64,000 bases of DNA from Afipia sp. 1NLS2 (lineage in GTDB: Bacteria; Pseudomonadota; Alphaproteobacteria; Rhizobiales; Xanthobacteraceae), in NCBI RefSeq assembly GCF_000178995.1, contig NZ_ADVZ01000001.1:372001-436000 (forward strand), read 5' to 3'. The notes below the pieces were generated by a model, which worked only from the letters and a program-made list of their open reading frames with translations, did no database searches and was not told where the DNA came from. The position numbers and the translations under genes were made by a program. Positions within the stretch are counted from its first letter, which is position 1. The number at the start of each line of letters is the position of its first letter. Of this stretch, positions 19,058 through 28,840 are shown in pieces.

Positions 19058-19223
19058 TATAGTTGCCTCCAGCACTTTGCTTTGCGTGGGCAATACCGCA
19101 CTTGCCTTGGCAGAGCAACGGTCCTTCTAGGCAAAAAGTTGTACAACCCACAAGCGCCGGGTTTCTAGCACTCGGCCTATGGGTTTGTTTTCATTGAATG
19201 AAAATGTAAGAGGCCGCTCCGCC

Positions 19224-21095
19224 CTACCCCATCGCCTCCAGCTCACCGATCATCCCCTCGATCACCGACAGGCCACCGTCCCAGAAAGCAGGGTCCTTGG
19301 CATCGAGTCCAAACGGCGCCAGCAGTTCGGAATAGTGCTTGGTGCCGCCCGCCGCGAGCATATCGAGATAGCGGTCGGCGAAGCCCTCGGCCGCGTGCTC
19401 GTACACCGCATAGAGCGAGTTCACGAGGCAATCGCCGAACGCATAGGCGTACACGTAGAATGGCGAATGAATGAAGTGCGGGATGTACATCCAGAACGTC
19501 TCGTAGCCCGGCTTGATTTCGATGGCCGGCCCTAAGCTCTCGCCCTGCACCGACAGCCAGATCTCGCCAAGACGCTCGGCGGTGAGTTCGCCGTTGCGGC
19601 GCTCGGTGTGCACGGCGCGCTCGAACGAATAGAACGCGATCTGGCGCACCACCGTGTTGATCATGTCCTCGACCTTGCCCGCGAGCAGCGCCTGCCGCTG
19701 TTTGGCGTTCTTGGTCTGCGCGAGGAGGCGCTTGAAGGTCAGCATCTCGCCGAATACGCTTGCGGTCTCGGCGAGCGTCAGCGGCGTCGGCGCCATCAGC
19801 GCGCCCTGCTTCGCCGCCAGCACCTGATGCACACCGTGACCAAGTTCATGGGCGAGCGTCATCACGTCGCGTGGCTTGCCCTGATAGTTCATCAGCACAT
19901 AGGGATGCGCCGACGGCGTAGTCGGATGCGAGAACGCACCCGGCGCCTTGCCCGGACGCACCGGCGCGTCGATCCAGCGGTCGTCGAAGAAACGCTTCGC
20001 GATACCCGCCATCTCCGGCGAGAAATCGCCATAGGCTTTCAGGATCGTGCTCTTGGCATCATTCCATTCGATCTGGCCGGTGGTCGCGAACGGCAGCGGC
20101 GCGTTGCGGTCCCAGTGCGCGAGCTTCTTCTTTTTGAACCACGATGCCTTCAACGCGTAATAACGATGCGAGATGCGCGGATAGGCCGCACGCACCGACG
20201 CCACCAGCGCATCCACCACTTCGCGCTCGACACGATTGGCGAGATGGCGCGAATCCGCGACATCCTCGAAGCCACGCCAGCGGTCGGAGATCTCCTTGTC
20301 CTTGGCGAGCGTGTTGGTGACGAGCGCGAAGGTCCGCTCGTTGGCCTTGAAGGTTTTCGCCAGCGCCTGCGCCGCCGCCTTGCGTTTCTCGGGCGCGCGA
20401 TCCTGCAACAGGTTCAGCGTCGGCTCGATCGCCAGCTCTTTCGATCCGACCTTGAAGCGCAGGCCCGCGATGGTCTGGTCGAACATACGGTTGAACGCGC
20501 CGTAGCTCGTGGTCGATTTCTCGTGGAACAGCTGCTCGATGCGATCCTCGAGCTGATACGGCTTGTCCTTGCGGATGTCCTCCAGCCACGGGCGATAATG
20601 GCCGAGCGCCGGCACCTGCATCGCCTTTTCGATCAGTTCGTCGTCGATGCGGTTGAGTTCGAGCGTGAAGAACAGCAGATGCGTCGAGGCATTGGTGAGA
20701 CGCTCTGACACATCGCCGTAGAATTTGGTGATCGCCGGATCGACCGTGTCGCCCGCATGGATCAGGCCCGCATAGGAAATCAGCCGTCCGGCGAGATCGT
20801 CGATCGCCTCAAAGGATTTCACGGCTTCCGCCAGCCACTCGCCCGCGCCGGGCTTGGAAAGCGCATCCGCGATCTTGCCCTTATAGGCCGCCTCGAACGC
20901 CACGCAGTCGGCATCGAGCTTGTCGAGGTCGCGCGCGATCTCCGGCGCGGTGATCGACGAATAGAGATCGCCCAGATTCCACTCGGGCAGCTTCGCCGTC
21001 TTCTTCACCGCCTTTTTGGCCGCGGGTTTCGCAGGCTTCGCCGCCTTCTTGGTCTTGGCGGGTTTACGCAGAGCGGAGGACGAACGTGCAGCCAT
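19224..21095 (-). CDS. M3 family oligoendopeptidase (PepF-like)
   Basis: A 623-residue zinc metallopeptidase. The active site LAHELGHGVHQVL (HExxH near residue 410) and the downstream Glu region are those of M3B oligoendopeptidase F, which cleaves short peptides in the cytoplasm. The core begins WNLGDLYSS near residue 39. Before it lies an unusual Lys/Ala/Pro-rich basic N-terminus of about 35 residues (KPAKTKKAAKPAKPAAKKAV). AGGA precedes the ATG at 21095. It is a single gene, divergent from the response regulator. Confidence 0.92.
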   Translation of the reverse strand: MAARSSSALRKPAKTKKAAKPAKPAAKKAVKKTAKLPEWNLGDLYSSITAPEIARDLDKLDADCVAFEAAYKGKIADALSKPGAGEWLAEAVKSFEAIDDLAGRLISYAGLIHAGDTVDPAITKFYGDVSERLTNASTHLLFFTLELNRIDDELIEKAMQVPALGHYRPWLEDIRKDKPYQLEDRIEQLFHEKSTTSYGAFNRMFDQTIAGLRFKVGSKELAIEPTLNLLQDRAPEKRKAAAQALAKTFKANERTFALVTNTLAKDKEISDRWRGFEDVADSRHLANRVEREVVDALVASVRAAYPRISHRYYALKASWFKKKKLAHWDRNAPLPFATTGQIEWNDAKSTILKAYGDFSPEMAGIAKRFFDDRWIDAPVRPGKAPGAFSHPTTPSAHPYVLMNYQGKPRDVMTLAHELGHGVHQVLAAKQGALMAPTPLTLAETASVFGEMLTFKRLLAQTKNAKQRQALLAGKVEDMINTVVRQIAFYSFERAVHTERRNGELTAERLGEIWLSVQGESLGPAIEIKPGYETFWMYIPHFIHSPFYVYAYAFGDCLVNSLYAVYEHAAEGFADRYLDMLAAGGTKHYSELLAPFGLDAKDPAFWDGGLSVIEGMIGELEAMG

Positions 21096-21224
21096 TATGT
21101 GTTCCTACCCGTGTTGTTCGTGTGCTGGCAGCGCGAACGTCCGCCAACTCTTAAGAGGCCGTTAATCGGCATCGGCGAGAGTGCCCCGATTCGAGACAGA
21201 TAAACCTGCTGACCGAGGAATTCC

Positions 21225-22721
21225 ATGGCCGCGACTATTCTGATTGCCGATGACGATGCCGTCCAGCGCCGTCTGCTGGAAAATATGGTGCAGCGTTGCG
21301 GCTATCAGACCATCGTCGTCGAAAGCGGTGACGCCGCCATGACGGTGATCGCAGATGAGATGCGCACCGTCGATGCCATCGTGCTCGATCTCGTGATGCC
21401 GGGTCTCGACGGCCTCGGCGTGCTGTCGAAGATGCGCGAGATGGGCCTGCATATTCCGGTGGTGGTGCAGACCGCGCATGGCGGCATCGACAACGTGGTC
21501 TCCGCGATGCGCGCGGGCGCGCATGATTTCGTGGTCAAGCCGGTCGGCATCGAGCGGCTTCAGGTGTCGTTGCGCAACGCGCTCGACGCCAGCGCCCTGA
21601 AAGGCGAATTGCAACGCATCCGCCACTCGCGCGAAGGCCGCCTCACCTTCAAGGACATCGTGACCCGCTCGGAGGCGATGGGGCATGTGCTGGCGATGGG
21701 CAAGAAGGCCGCAGCCTCGGCCATTCCGGTGCTGATCGAAGGCGAATCCGGCGTCGGCAAGGAGCTGGTCGCGCGCGCCATTCACGGCTCCTCGGAGCGC
21801 GCCAGCAAGCCGTTCGTCACCGTCAATTGCGGCGCGATCCCCGACAACCTCGTCGAGTCGATCCTGTTCGGTCACGAGAAGGGCGCCTTCACCGGCGCCA
21901 CCGAACGCCATGCGGGCAAGTTCGTCGAAGCCTCCGGCGGCACGCTGTTCCTGGATGAAGTCGGCGAACTGCCGCTCACCGCGCAGGTGAAACTGCTGCG
22001 CGCCCTGCAACAGGGCGAGGTCGAGGCGGTCGGCGGCCGCAAGCCGGTCAAGGTCGATGTCCGCATCATCTCGGCGACCAACCGCAATTTGCTCAACCAT
22101 GTGAAGGCCGGTCATTTCCGCGACGACCTGTTCTATCGCCTGCATGTGCTGCCGCTGACGATCCCGCCGCTGCGGTCGCGGCGCGAGGACATCCCTCATT
22201 TGTTACGCCATTTCCTCGCGCGCTTCAGCGCGGAGGAAAACCGCGCCATTGCCCGCGTCGGCGCCGACGCCATGGCCCGCCTCGTCAATGCCGACTGGCC
22301 GGGCAATGTCCGCCAGCTCGAGAACGCCGTCTATCGCGCGGTGGTGCTGTCCGACGGCGAGGAGCTTCGGGCCGACGACTTCCCCGCCATCAATGGCGGC
22401 CCTCTGGGGCCGGACGCAGGTCCCGAGATCGGACCGCTGACGCTCGCGCAACCTGCGCGGGTGGCCGCCCATGAAATCCCGATCGCCCCTGCCCAGTCCG
22501 CACCGGCCCTCCTGCCGCACGGCGCCCTGACGATGCTGGACGAGGACGGCGAATGCCGCGCGCTCGACGAGATGGAAGCCGAGATCATCCGCTTCGCCAT
22601 CTCGCATTATCGCGGCCAGATGTCGGAAGTGGCGCGGCGGCTGAAGATCGGCCGTTCCACGCTGTACCGGAAGATGGACGACATCGCCGCTGTTCCCGCC
22701 GGGAAGAACCAAGAATCCTGA
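21225..22721 (+). CDS. Sigma-54-dependent response regulator (NtrC family), orphan
   Basis: A 498-residue activator with three domains: receiver (residues about 3-120, acidic pair near 9-11 and phospho-acceptor D55 in VLDLVMPG), AAA+ ATPase (Walker A GESGVGKE near 182, the sigma-54 contact loop GHEKGAFTGATERH, and the DWPGNVRQLENAVYRAV region), and a C-terminal Fis-type helix-turn-helix (MSEVARRLKIGRSTLYRKM). All elements needed to activate sigma-54 promoters are intact. No histidine kinase gene is adjacent. GAGGA precedes the start. The targets are unknown. Confidence 0.93.
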   Translation: MAATILIADDDAVQRRLLENMVQRCGYQTIVVESGDAAMTVIADEMRTVDAIVLDLVMPGLDGLGVLSKMREMGLHIPVVVQTAHGGIDNVVSAMRAGAHDFVVKPVGIERLQVSLRNALDASALKGELQRIRHSREGRLTFKDIVTRSEAMGHVLAMGKKAAASAIPVLIEGESGVGKELVARAIHGSSERASKPFVTVNCGAIPDNLVESILFGHEKGAFTGATERHAGKFVEASGGTLFLDEVGELPLTAQVKLLRALQQGEVEAVGGRKPVKVDVRIISATNRNLLNHVKAGHFRDDLFYRLHVLPLTIPPLRSRREDIPHLLRHFLARFSAEENRAIARVGADAMARLVNADWPGNVRQLENAVYRAVVLSDGEELRADDFPAINGGPLGPDAGPEIGPLTLAQPARVAAHEIPIAPAQSAPALLPHGALTMLDEDGECRALDEMEAEIIRFAISHYRGQMSEVARRLKIGRSTLYRKMDDIAAVPAGKNQES

Positions 22722-22968
22722 AAAAGACCCCGCCCCTTCGAACCGTTGCGGCTTGGTGACAGACCAAGAGAAAGCACGCAGGGGTGGTTGCGGATCACCG
22801 TCAGCACGGTCAGTTTCCCGTGACACGTTCCGGCGCAAGCTAGGCGCATTGTGTCCGTGCGTGTACACTTGTTGATGGTGCGATGAATCGACCGGGCGCG
22901 ATACGCCGGGGAAACGAACCGGTGAGAGCCGGGTTTCACCTGGGTGCGGGCTTAAATGAGACAAACTT

Positions 22969-22989
22969 GCTGTTTCAGGCCGAAACAGC
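22969..22989 (+). promoter_or_regulatory. Perfect hairpin in the leader of the L,D-transpeptidase gene
   Basis: GCTGTTTC and GAAACAGC form an eight-base-pair stem with a five-base loop that ends 20 bases before the ATG at 23010, just upstream of its AGGGAA ribosome site. A 44-codon open frame (22883-23017) spans the same region and ends inside the transpeptidase start. The hairpin could affect translation initiation; no known riboswitch matches. Confidence 0.35.
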
Positions 22990-23009
22990 CTCGCTCAGGG
23001 AACTCGATA

Positions 23010-25142
23010 ATGCATGACTTCTCGACCGGCCGCAGCGGTTACGATCGCGTGCTGGCAGCCGTCGCAGCGACCTTCCTGCTGACCGGCACCGTAACCTTTG
23101 CTCATGCCGACCCGGCGAAGCCAGCGGATGCCTCCATCAGCGCCGCAGTTCCCACACCCGACACCTCGAACGTCCCACCGCCGACCGCGGCCGACGTGAA
23201 GGCCGATGCACCGAAAGCCGACGCCGCAAAGGCCGCGGACACCGCAAAGCCTGCTGCATCCGAGCCGGCCAAGACAGATGCAAAGGCGGACAACAAGCCC
23301 GCCGACGCGTCGAAGGCGGATACAGCTAAAACCGAGCCTGCGAAGTCCGAACCGGCGAAGGCCGATACGGCCACGACAGCGCCCGCCGCTCCGGCCAAGA
23401 CGGATAATGCCAAGACCGAAACTCCGGCCGCTGCTCCTGCCGTCGCCACACTCGATCCGTCCGCCGAGGCGCTGCGCAGCCTGGTGACGACGAAGGCCGG
23501 CAAATATTTCGACCGCAAGAAAGAACGCGAGGCGGTGGAAGCCTTCTACAAGGACCGCAACTACGCTCCGCTCTGGACCAAGGGTGCCGCGGCAACCGCG
23601 CGCGCCAATGACGCGAGCGCGCGGCTGAAGAAGGCGGATGAGGACGGCCTCGATCCGGAGGATTATCCGGTGCCGAATTTCACCGCCGCCACAACCGCGG
23701 ATGCGCAGGCCGATGCCGAACTGAAGCTGACTGAAAGCGTGCTCGACTATGCGCGCCACGCCCAGAGCGGCCGCATGCACTGGTCGCAGGTGTCCGGCGA
23801 CATCCAGTACCCGGAGCACTACCCCGACCCGACCGAAGTGCTGATCAACGTCTCGACCGCGCGCAATGCCGGCGCGGCGCTTGAGACCTACAATCCGCCG
23901 CACAAGCTCTACAAGGAATTGAAGGCCAAGCTCGCCGAGCTGCGCGGCAAGACCGACGAAGGCAAAAAGATCGCCGACGGCGAGACGCTGCGCTTCGTCA
24001 AGCCGACCAAGAAGAACCCGAACCCCACCGTGATGGACGACGCGCGCGTGCCTGCGCTGCGCGCCAAGCTCGGCGTCACCGAGAATGCGAGCGACACGCA
24101 CTACGATGCGACCGTCGCCGCCGCCGTGCGCAAGTTCCAGAGCGCGAACGACCTCAAGGCCACCGGCGTTCTCGACAACCACACGGTCGCGGCACTCAAC
24201 GGACCGCGCAACGACCGCAAGATCGATATCATCCGCGTCAACATGGAACGCTGGCGCTGGCTGCCGCGCGATCTCGGCGCACCCGCGCTCGGCGATGCCT
24301 ATGTCATCCTCAACATTCCCGATTACAGCCTCCAGTTGATGCATAATGGCGCAACGGCCTGGAAGACCCGTGTCGTTGTCGGCAAACCCGGCAAGCACGC
24401 TACCCCGCTGCTGACGGAGACGATGAAGTACATCACCGTCAATCCGACCTGGAACGTGCCGCCGTCGATCATCTACAACGAGTACCTGCCCGCCCTGCAG
24501 CAGGACCCGACCGTGCTCGAGCGCATGGGCCTCAAGCTCCAGCGCAATCCCGATGGCACTATCCGCATTTCGCAGCCGCCGGGCGAAGCCAACGCGCTCG
24601 GCCGCATCCGCTTCAACTTCCCGAACAAATTCCTGGTCTATCAGCACGACACACCGGACAAGTATCTGTTCGCCAAGAGCGAGCGCGCTTTCAGCCATGG
24701 CTGCATGCGGGTGCAGAATCCGGATCAGTACGCCGCGACGATCCTGGGTATCGCGCTGCCGAAGGATCATTACACGCCGGAGAAAATCCGCAGCATGTAT
24801 GGCCACAACGAGATCAACATCAACCTGCCGACGCCGCTCCCGGTCAACATCACCTACCAGACCGCGTTCGTGGACGACGCCGGCAAGCTCGAATTCCGCA
24901 AGGACATCTATGGCCGCGATGCGACCATGATCAAACTGCTGAAGGAAGGCGGCCGCCGCAACCTCGAAACCGTCGTCGCGCATTCGCAGCCGAACTACGT
25001 ACGGCCCACCGGCAACATCAATATTCCGGGCGACGGCTACGCGGACCGCTCCTCGGCACCGAACTTCTTCCAGATGCTGTTTGGTGGCGGCGGACGCGCC
25101 GAGGTCGAGCCGGAACCGCGCGGCCGGCGCCGCTACCGCTAA
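23010..25142 (+). CDS. Periplasmic L,D-transpeptidase (YcbB-like) with peptidoglycan-binding domain
   Basis: A 710-residue exported enzyme that forms meso-DAP to meso-DAP cross-links in peptidoglycan or attaches proteins to it. It starts MHDFSTGRSGYDRVLAAVAA with a signal peptide (cleavage near AHA-D), then a 120-residue Ala/Lys/Asp/Pro-rich low-complexity linker, a scaffold domain, a peptidoglycan-binding repeat (ATVAAAVRKFQSANDLKATG) and the YkuD catalytic domain with SHGCMRVQNP holding the catalytic Cys. The ATG at 23010 is preferred over an earlier frame start because it begins the signal peptide and has a ribosome site. Followed by a terminator. Confidence 0.92.
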   Translation: MHDFSTGRSGYDRVLAAVAATFLLTGTVTFAHADPAKPADASISAAVPTPDTSNVPPPTAADVKADAPKADAAKAADTAKPAASEPAKTDAKADNKPADASKADTAKTEPAKSEPAKADTATTAPAAPAKTDNAKTETPAAAPAVATLDPSAEALRSLVTTKAGKYFDRKKEREAVEAFYKDRNYAPLWTKGAAATARANDASARLKKADEDGLDPEDYPVPNFTAATTADAQADAELKLTESVLDYARHAQSGRMHWSQVSGDIQYPEHYPDPTEVLINVSTARNAGAALETYNPPHKLYKELKAKLAELRGKTDEGKKIADGETLRFVKPTKKNPNPTVMDDARVPALRAKLGVTENASDTHYDATVAAAVRKFQSANDLKATGVLDNHTVAALNGPRNDRKIDIIRVNMERWRWLPRDLGAPALGDAYVILNIPDYSLQLMHNGATAWKTRVVVGKPGKHATPLLTETMKYITVNPTWNVPPSIIYNEYLPALQQDPTVLERMGLKLQRNPDGTIRISQPPGEANALGRIRFNFPNKFLVYQHDTPDKYLFAKSERAFSHGCMRVQNPDQYAATILGIALPKDHYTPEKIRSMYGHNEININLPTPLPVNITYQTAFVDDAGKLEFRKDIYGRDATMIKLLKEGGRRNLETVVAHSQPNYVRPTGNINIPGDGYADRSSAPNFFQMLFGGGGRAEVEPEPRGRRRYR

Positions 25143-25203
25143 ACGCATAAATTTTTCGGCTCGGGTTCCCCAACTCCGAAATCCACCTTACGCAATAAAA
25201 TCA

Positions 25204-25230
25204 GGGCCCCGCCGCAAGCGGGGCCCTTTG
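25204..25230 (+). terminator. Rho-independent terminator of the L,D-transpeptidase gene
   Basis: Stem GGGCCCCGC/GCGGGGCCC with a short loop, followed by TTT, about 60 bases after the stop. Confidence 0.8.
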
Positions 25231-25419
25231 CGTTAACCCTGTCTCCGGAGGCGATATAAATACCGGCCATTTTTTGCCACAGTCGGCCCGTTAGCTCTCG
25301 ATTGCGTGATCGGGGATGGGGGTAAATTTCCATTAACCGGCCGACGTTACACACAATTCATCATCTCCGCTGCGTGGGGTAGCGGGGGTCTCTTCCTGGG
25401 CGTTCCAACAGGACGATAA

Positions 25420-26991
25420 GTGGCGGGCGATCATCTACGCGGCATTAGCCTTTGGCCTGTGCGGCACTCCTTGCGAGTGAGCGCAGCCGCTATGCTCCTG
25501 CTGTTCGCCGGCGCAGGCGCGGTGCATGACGCGACCGCCAGCAACGACACCCGCACCCTCTCCTTCCACCACACTCATTCCAGCGAAGACCTCACCGTCA
25601 CCTTCAAGCGCAACGGTCGCTACGACGCCGACGCGCTGAAGAAACTCAACCACTTCCTCCGCGACTGGCGCAGCCAGGATTCGACCACGATGGACCCGCA
25701 TCTGTTCGACATCCTGTGGGAGGTCACTCGTGACGTCGACGCCAAGCAGCCGATCCAGATCATCTCGGCCTATCGCTCGCCCAAGACCAACGCCATGCTG
25801 CGCCGCCGCTCGGCGCATTCCGGCGTCGCGCGCTTCAGCCAGCACATGCTCGGCCACGCGATGGATTTCTTCATTCCCGGCGTGCCGCTTGAGAAGATCC
25901 GGTTCGCCGGGCTTCGCCTGCAACGCGGCGGCGTCGGTTTCTACCCCACCTCCGGCTCGCCCTTCGTGCATCTCGACACCGGCAACATCCGCCACTGGCC
26001 GCGCATGACGCACGACCAGCTCGTGCGCGTGTTCCCGGACGGCAAGACGGTCCATGTCCCCACCGATGGACGTCCGCTGAAGGGCTACGATCTCGCGCTC
26101 GCTGAAATCCGGCACCGCAAGGGCGATGAGGCCACGACGGCCAGCAGCCGCAGCCTGCTCGCCTCCCTGTTCAAGGGCAAGCAAGCCTCAGAGGACGACG
26201 ACGAATCCTCCGCCTCCACACCGGCTGCCGAAACACCTGCCAAGCCCAGTCTGATCGCCGCGGCGGCAGACAAGGTGAAGGACAAGATCGCCGAGATGGT
26301 GCCGGTGCCGCGTGCACGGCCGGTTCAGACCGCCAGCTATCGCGTCGCCTCCGCAGTCCCCGTCGAAATTCCGCTCGCTCCTGCCAAAGCAGCCAAACAG
26401 CCGCAGACCATGGCCGAGATGATCGAGGCCCGCGTCCGCTGGGATGACGCCGCGATGACGCCGAAGCCCGCATCGGCCGAACAGATCGCCGCTGTGAAGG
26501 CGCGTGCCGCCGATCCGCAATCCACCGCGTCGCTGCCCGCCAACGTCGCCAACGCGATGGCCTATGACGCGCCGCAACTGCTCGACCGCAACAAGATCGT
26601 CGCCGCAAGCGGACCCGTTCCGCCGACGCACATCGCTGCCCTCGCGCGCGATGCGATGTCGGTGCGCGCCAGCACCGTGCTCGGCAAGACACGGCGCGGC
26701 TTCTCGCATTCGCCCGCGACCATGCTGCGCCTCGCCAGCGCCGATCAGGTAAGCGACATCTGGCTGCGCGCGATGGTGCTGACGCCGAGCGCCAATAACG
26801 CGCTTTACACCTCGGTGATGGGCGACTGGGACATGAGGCCGATGGTCGCGCATTTCGTGAAGCCTGCGCGCGCGGTGACGATGACGTTCTCGCTCGATCC
26901 GCAGATCGGCCCCGCCTGTGACCGCTTCAGCGGCCCGGCGATCGCTTCAATGCCGACCACGACTTTCGTGCAGACCGCTTCGCTGCGGTAA
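25420..26991 (+). CDS. Exported DUF882 / M15-like peptidase-domain protein
   Basis: A 523-residue protein with a GTG start and N-terminal hydrophobic segment (SAAAMLLLFAGAGAV) that exports it to the periplasm. Residues about 45-210 are a DUF882 domain related to M15 D-Ala-D-Ala carboxypeptidases: IISAYRSPKTNAMLRRRS, SQHMLGHAMDFFIPGV and SPFVHLDTGNIRHW supply the presumed zinc ligands (His, Asp, His). The remaining 300 residues are Pro/Ala-rich and low complexity. It follows the L,D-transpeptidase and probably also acts on the cell wall. Start at 25420 has AGGACG upstream. Confidence 0.85.
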   Translation: MAGDHLRGISLWPVRHSLRVSAAAMLLLFAGAGAVHDATASNDTRTLSFHHTHSSEDLTVTFKRNGRYDADALKKLNHFLRDWRSQDSTTMDPHLFDILWEVTRDVDAKQPIQIISAYRSPKTNAMLRRRSAHSGVARFSQHMLGHAMDFFIPGVPLEKIRFAGLRLQRGGVGFYPTSGSPFVHLDTGNIRHWPRMTHDQLVRVFPDGKTVHVPTDGRPLKGYDLALAEIRHRKGDEATTASSRSLLASLFKGKQASEDDDESSASTPAAETPAKPSLIAAAADKVKDKIAEMVPVPRARPVQTASYRVASAVPVEIPLAPAKAAKQPQTMAEMIEARVRWDDAAMTPKPASAEQIAAVKARAADPQSTASLPANVANAMAYDAPQLLDRNKIVAASGPVPPTHIAALARDAMSVRASTVLGKTRRGFSHSPATMLRLASADQVSDIWLRAMVLTPSANNALYTSVMGDWDMRPMVAHFVKPARAVTMTFSLDPQIGPACDRFSGPAIASMPTTTFVQTASLR

Positions 26992-27007
26992 ATTCAAGAG
27001 GCCATCG

Positions 27008-27973
27008 TCAGGCGGCGGCTTCCGGATTCATCGAGCGGCTGCCCACTTCATCATTGAACAGATGAACTTTGTTGCGGCCGGCAGCCTTTGCGGCATACAG
27101 CGCAATGTCGGCATCCGCGAACAACTCGGTGATACGCCGGCGATGCGGACGGCCGATCAGGGCAGCCCCGATCGAAGCACCGACCTCGAGACGAAGACCA
27201 TTCCAGAAGACCGGACGAGATAGCATCGCGACCGTTTGCTCCAAGACGCTCTCGATCCGTGCGGGATTCGTGGGGGCACGCAGGATGAGTGCGAATTCGT
27301 CGCCTCCCAGCCGGGCGACCAAGCCGGCATTGCAGAAGGCCCGCTTCAAACGCATTGCGATCTCGCGCAGACATGCATCTCCGGCCTCATGCCCGAACGT
27401 ATCATTCAGTTCCTTGAAGCGGTCGAGATCGATGAGGACAAGCGCCGATGCAAAACCATGGTTCAGAGTGTCACCGATAACCTCACGGTAGCGCTGCTGA
27501 AACAAAGAACGATTGGCAAGCCCGGTGAGTGGATCGGTTTCGGCTTGCAGCCGCAGGCTCTCCATCGCTTGCCGGTCTGAGGTGATGTCCTGCTTGGAGC
27601 CGAAGATGCGGACAGGCCGCCCGTTCTCTCTCACCGCATTGATCGAAAGCCGCATCCAGCGCTTTTCGCCGTCCCACGTCCTGATCTCCGTATCGAGCGA
27701 AACGGAACGGCCGCTCCGGATCACCTCGGCGCGGGCGATTTCCATGTTGCGTCTGGATTCAGGGGTATAAAGGTCGACGATGCTCGCGCGCCGCAGCGCG
27801 CTGTCCATCGGATAAGCAAAGAGTTTGTAGACTCCGGACGTCCAGGTCAGGCGTTCCGTCTCAAGCTCGCATTCCCATGCGCCGATACGAGCATGACCCA
27901 AGGCCTGGTCATAGAGACGCGCGTAAACCTCAGCCCACTGAAGTTCCGAAACATGGCCTGCTTCATCTCTCAT
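27008..27973 (-). CDS. PAS-GGDEF diguanylate cyclase
   Basis: A 321-residue soluble protein. Residues about 20-140 form a PAS/PAC domain (GHARIGAWECELETERLTWT, RIFGSKQDIT), followed by a GGDEF domain (DPLTGLANRSLFQQRY, ALVLIDLDRFKELNDTFGHE, and the active loop ARLGGDEFALIL). The catalytic loop is intact so it should make cyclic-di-GMP. The product-inhibition site RxxD, expected five residues before GGDEF, is replaced by CNAG, suggesting no feedback control through that site. No transmembrane segment is seen. The ATG at 27973 lacks a strong ribosome site. Confidence 0.9.
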   Translation of the reverse strand: MRDEAGHVSELQWAEVYARLYDQALGHARIGAWECELETERLTWTSGVYKLFAYPMDSALRRASIVDLYTPESRRNMEIARAEVIRSGRSVSLDTEIRTWDGEKRWMRLSINAVRENGRPVRIFGSKQDITSDRQAMESLRLQAETDPLTGLANRSLFQQRYREVIGDTLNHGFASALVLIDLDRFKELNDTFGHEAGDACLREIAMRLKRAFCNAGLVARLGGDEFALILRAPTNPARIESVLEQTVAMLSRPVFWNGLRLEVGASIGAALIGRPHRRRITELFADADIALYAAKAAGRNKVHLFNDEVGSRSMNPEAAA

Positions 27974-28088
27974 TCGCGACCGGTGGCCTCTGGGAGATTG
28001 TCTCTTTCTCCATGGTTAAGGCCACAGCGTTAACGAATCTTATACTTATTGCCTGCCTGGAGGCGCCATCCACAGGATGGTCTACGCC

Positions 28089-28358
28089 TCACAGCATGCC
28101 GAGTGCCTGCATGTAGGTTTCGAGGATGGTTTCCTGCTCCTCGCGCTCGTTGGCGTCCTGCTTGCGCATCCGCACGATGGTGCGCAGCGCCTTGACGTCG
28201 AAGCCGTTGCCCTTGGCCTCGGCATAGACGTCGCGGATGTCGTCGGAGATCGTCTTCTTTTCTTCTTCCAGCCGCTCGATGCGCTCGATGATGGCCTTGA
28301 GCTGATCCTTGGCGAAACGGAGGGCGACGTCTTCCTTCACGGCGGCGGCTGTGGCCAT
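28089..28358 (-). CDS. gapR: GapR-family nucleoid-associated protein (DUF2312)
   Basis: An 89-residue protein whose core, [20 protein letters not shown] then [20 protein letters not shown] and [14 protein letters not shown], closely matches the GapR protein of Caulobacter, which binds overtwisted DNA ahead of replication and transcription. The start at 28358 has AGGAG seven bases upstream; the frame extends upstream but with unrelated residues. Expressed as a single gene. Confidence 0.92.
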   Translation of the reverse strand: MATAAAVKEDVALRFAKDQLKAIIERIERLEEEKKTISDDIRDVYAEAKGNGFDVKALRTIVRMRKQDANEREEQETILETYMQALGML

Positions 28359-28490
28359 CGGGTACTCCTGAACTTTGATGAGGCGGCGCCGGCCGGGCGG
28401 CAAAGCGTCTTTCGTGACCACACTCATCCAGTCGGAGAGGCGGCGTCAAGGCAAGGCACCGCGCCGTCCACAATGCCCACAGGGTGGTTT

Positions 28491-28532
28491 TAAAAAGCTC
28501 GCGCCTCACGCTTTTTTTCAGCGTTCCGCGCG
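28491..28532 (-). terminator. Terminator downstream of the DUF1244 gene
   Basis: On the minus strand an outer CGCGC/GCGCG stem encloses an ACGCT/AGCGT stem (28508-28524) and is followed by a T run (28496-28492). It lies directly after the DUF1244 stop. Confidence 0.7.
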
Positions 28533-28537
28533 CGGCG

Positions 28538-28840
28538 TCAGTGACCGCTGGCGGCCTTCTTCATGGCCGCAATCTGCTCGGGTGTCGCCTCGCTTTGGTA
28601 CTTCGCCTTCCATTCCTCGTAAGGCATGCCATAGACAGCCTCGCGGCCCTCATCCTTGGTCATCGGCACGCCCTTTTCGTCGGCGGCGTCCTTCATCCAG
28701 TTCGACAGGCAGTTGCGGCAAAATCCCGCCAGATTCATCATGTCGATGTTCTGCACGTCGGTGCGCTTCTGCAAATGCGCGACGAGACGGCGGAAAACGG
28801 CCGCCTCAAGCTCGGTCTGGGTGGCTTTATCGATGGCCAT
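28538..28840 (-). CDS. DUF1244 family protein
   Basis: A 100-residue cytoplasmic protein of the DUF1244 family, widespread in alphaproteobacteria but without known function. Typical segments: AVFRRLVAHLQKRTDVQNID, LAGFCRNCLSNWM (a CxxC pair), and VYGMPYEEWKAKYQ. AGGAG precedes the ATG at 28840. It lies between gapR and DUF1036-pyk, a neighbourhood common in Rhizobiales. Confidence 0.88.
   Translation of the reverse strand: MAIDKATQTELEAAVFRRLVAHLQKRTDVQNIDMMNLAGFCRNCLSNWMKDAADEKGVPMTKDEGREAVYGMPYEEWKAKYQSEATPEQIAAMKKAASGH

Noticed and set aside
22870-22960. Possible riboswitch in the transpeptidase leader
   Set aside because: The GC-rich folds there do not match cobalamin, cyclic-di-GMP, TPP or other aptamer cores I know.
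22995-25148. Minus-strand 717-codon open frame opposite the L,D-transpeptidase
   Set aside because: The plus-strand frame has a signal peptide, PG-binding repeat and SHGCMR active site; the minus-strand product is low-complexity with no motif.
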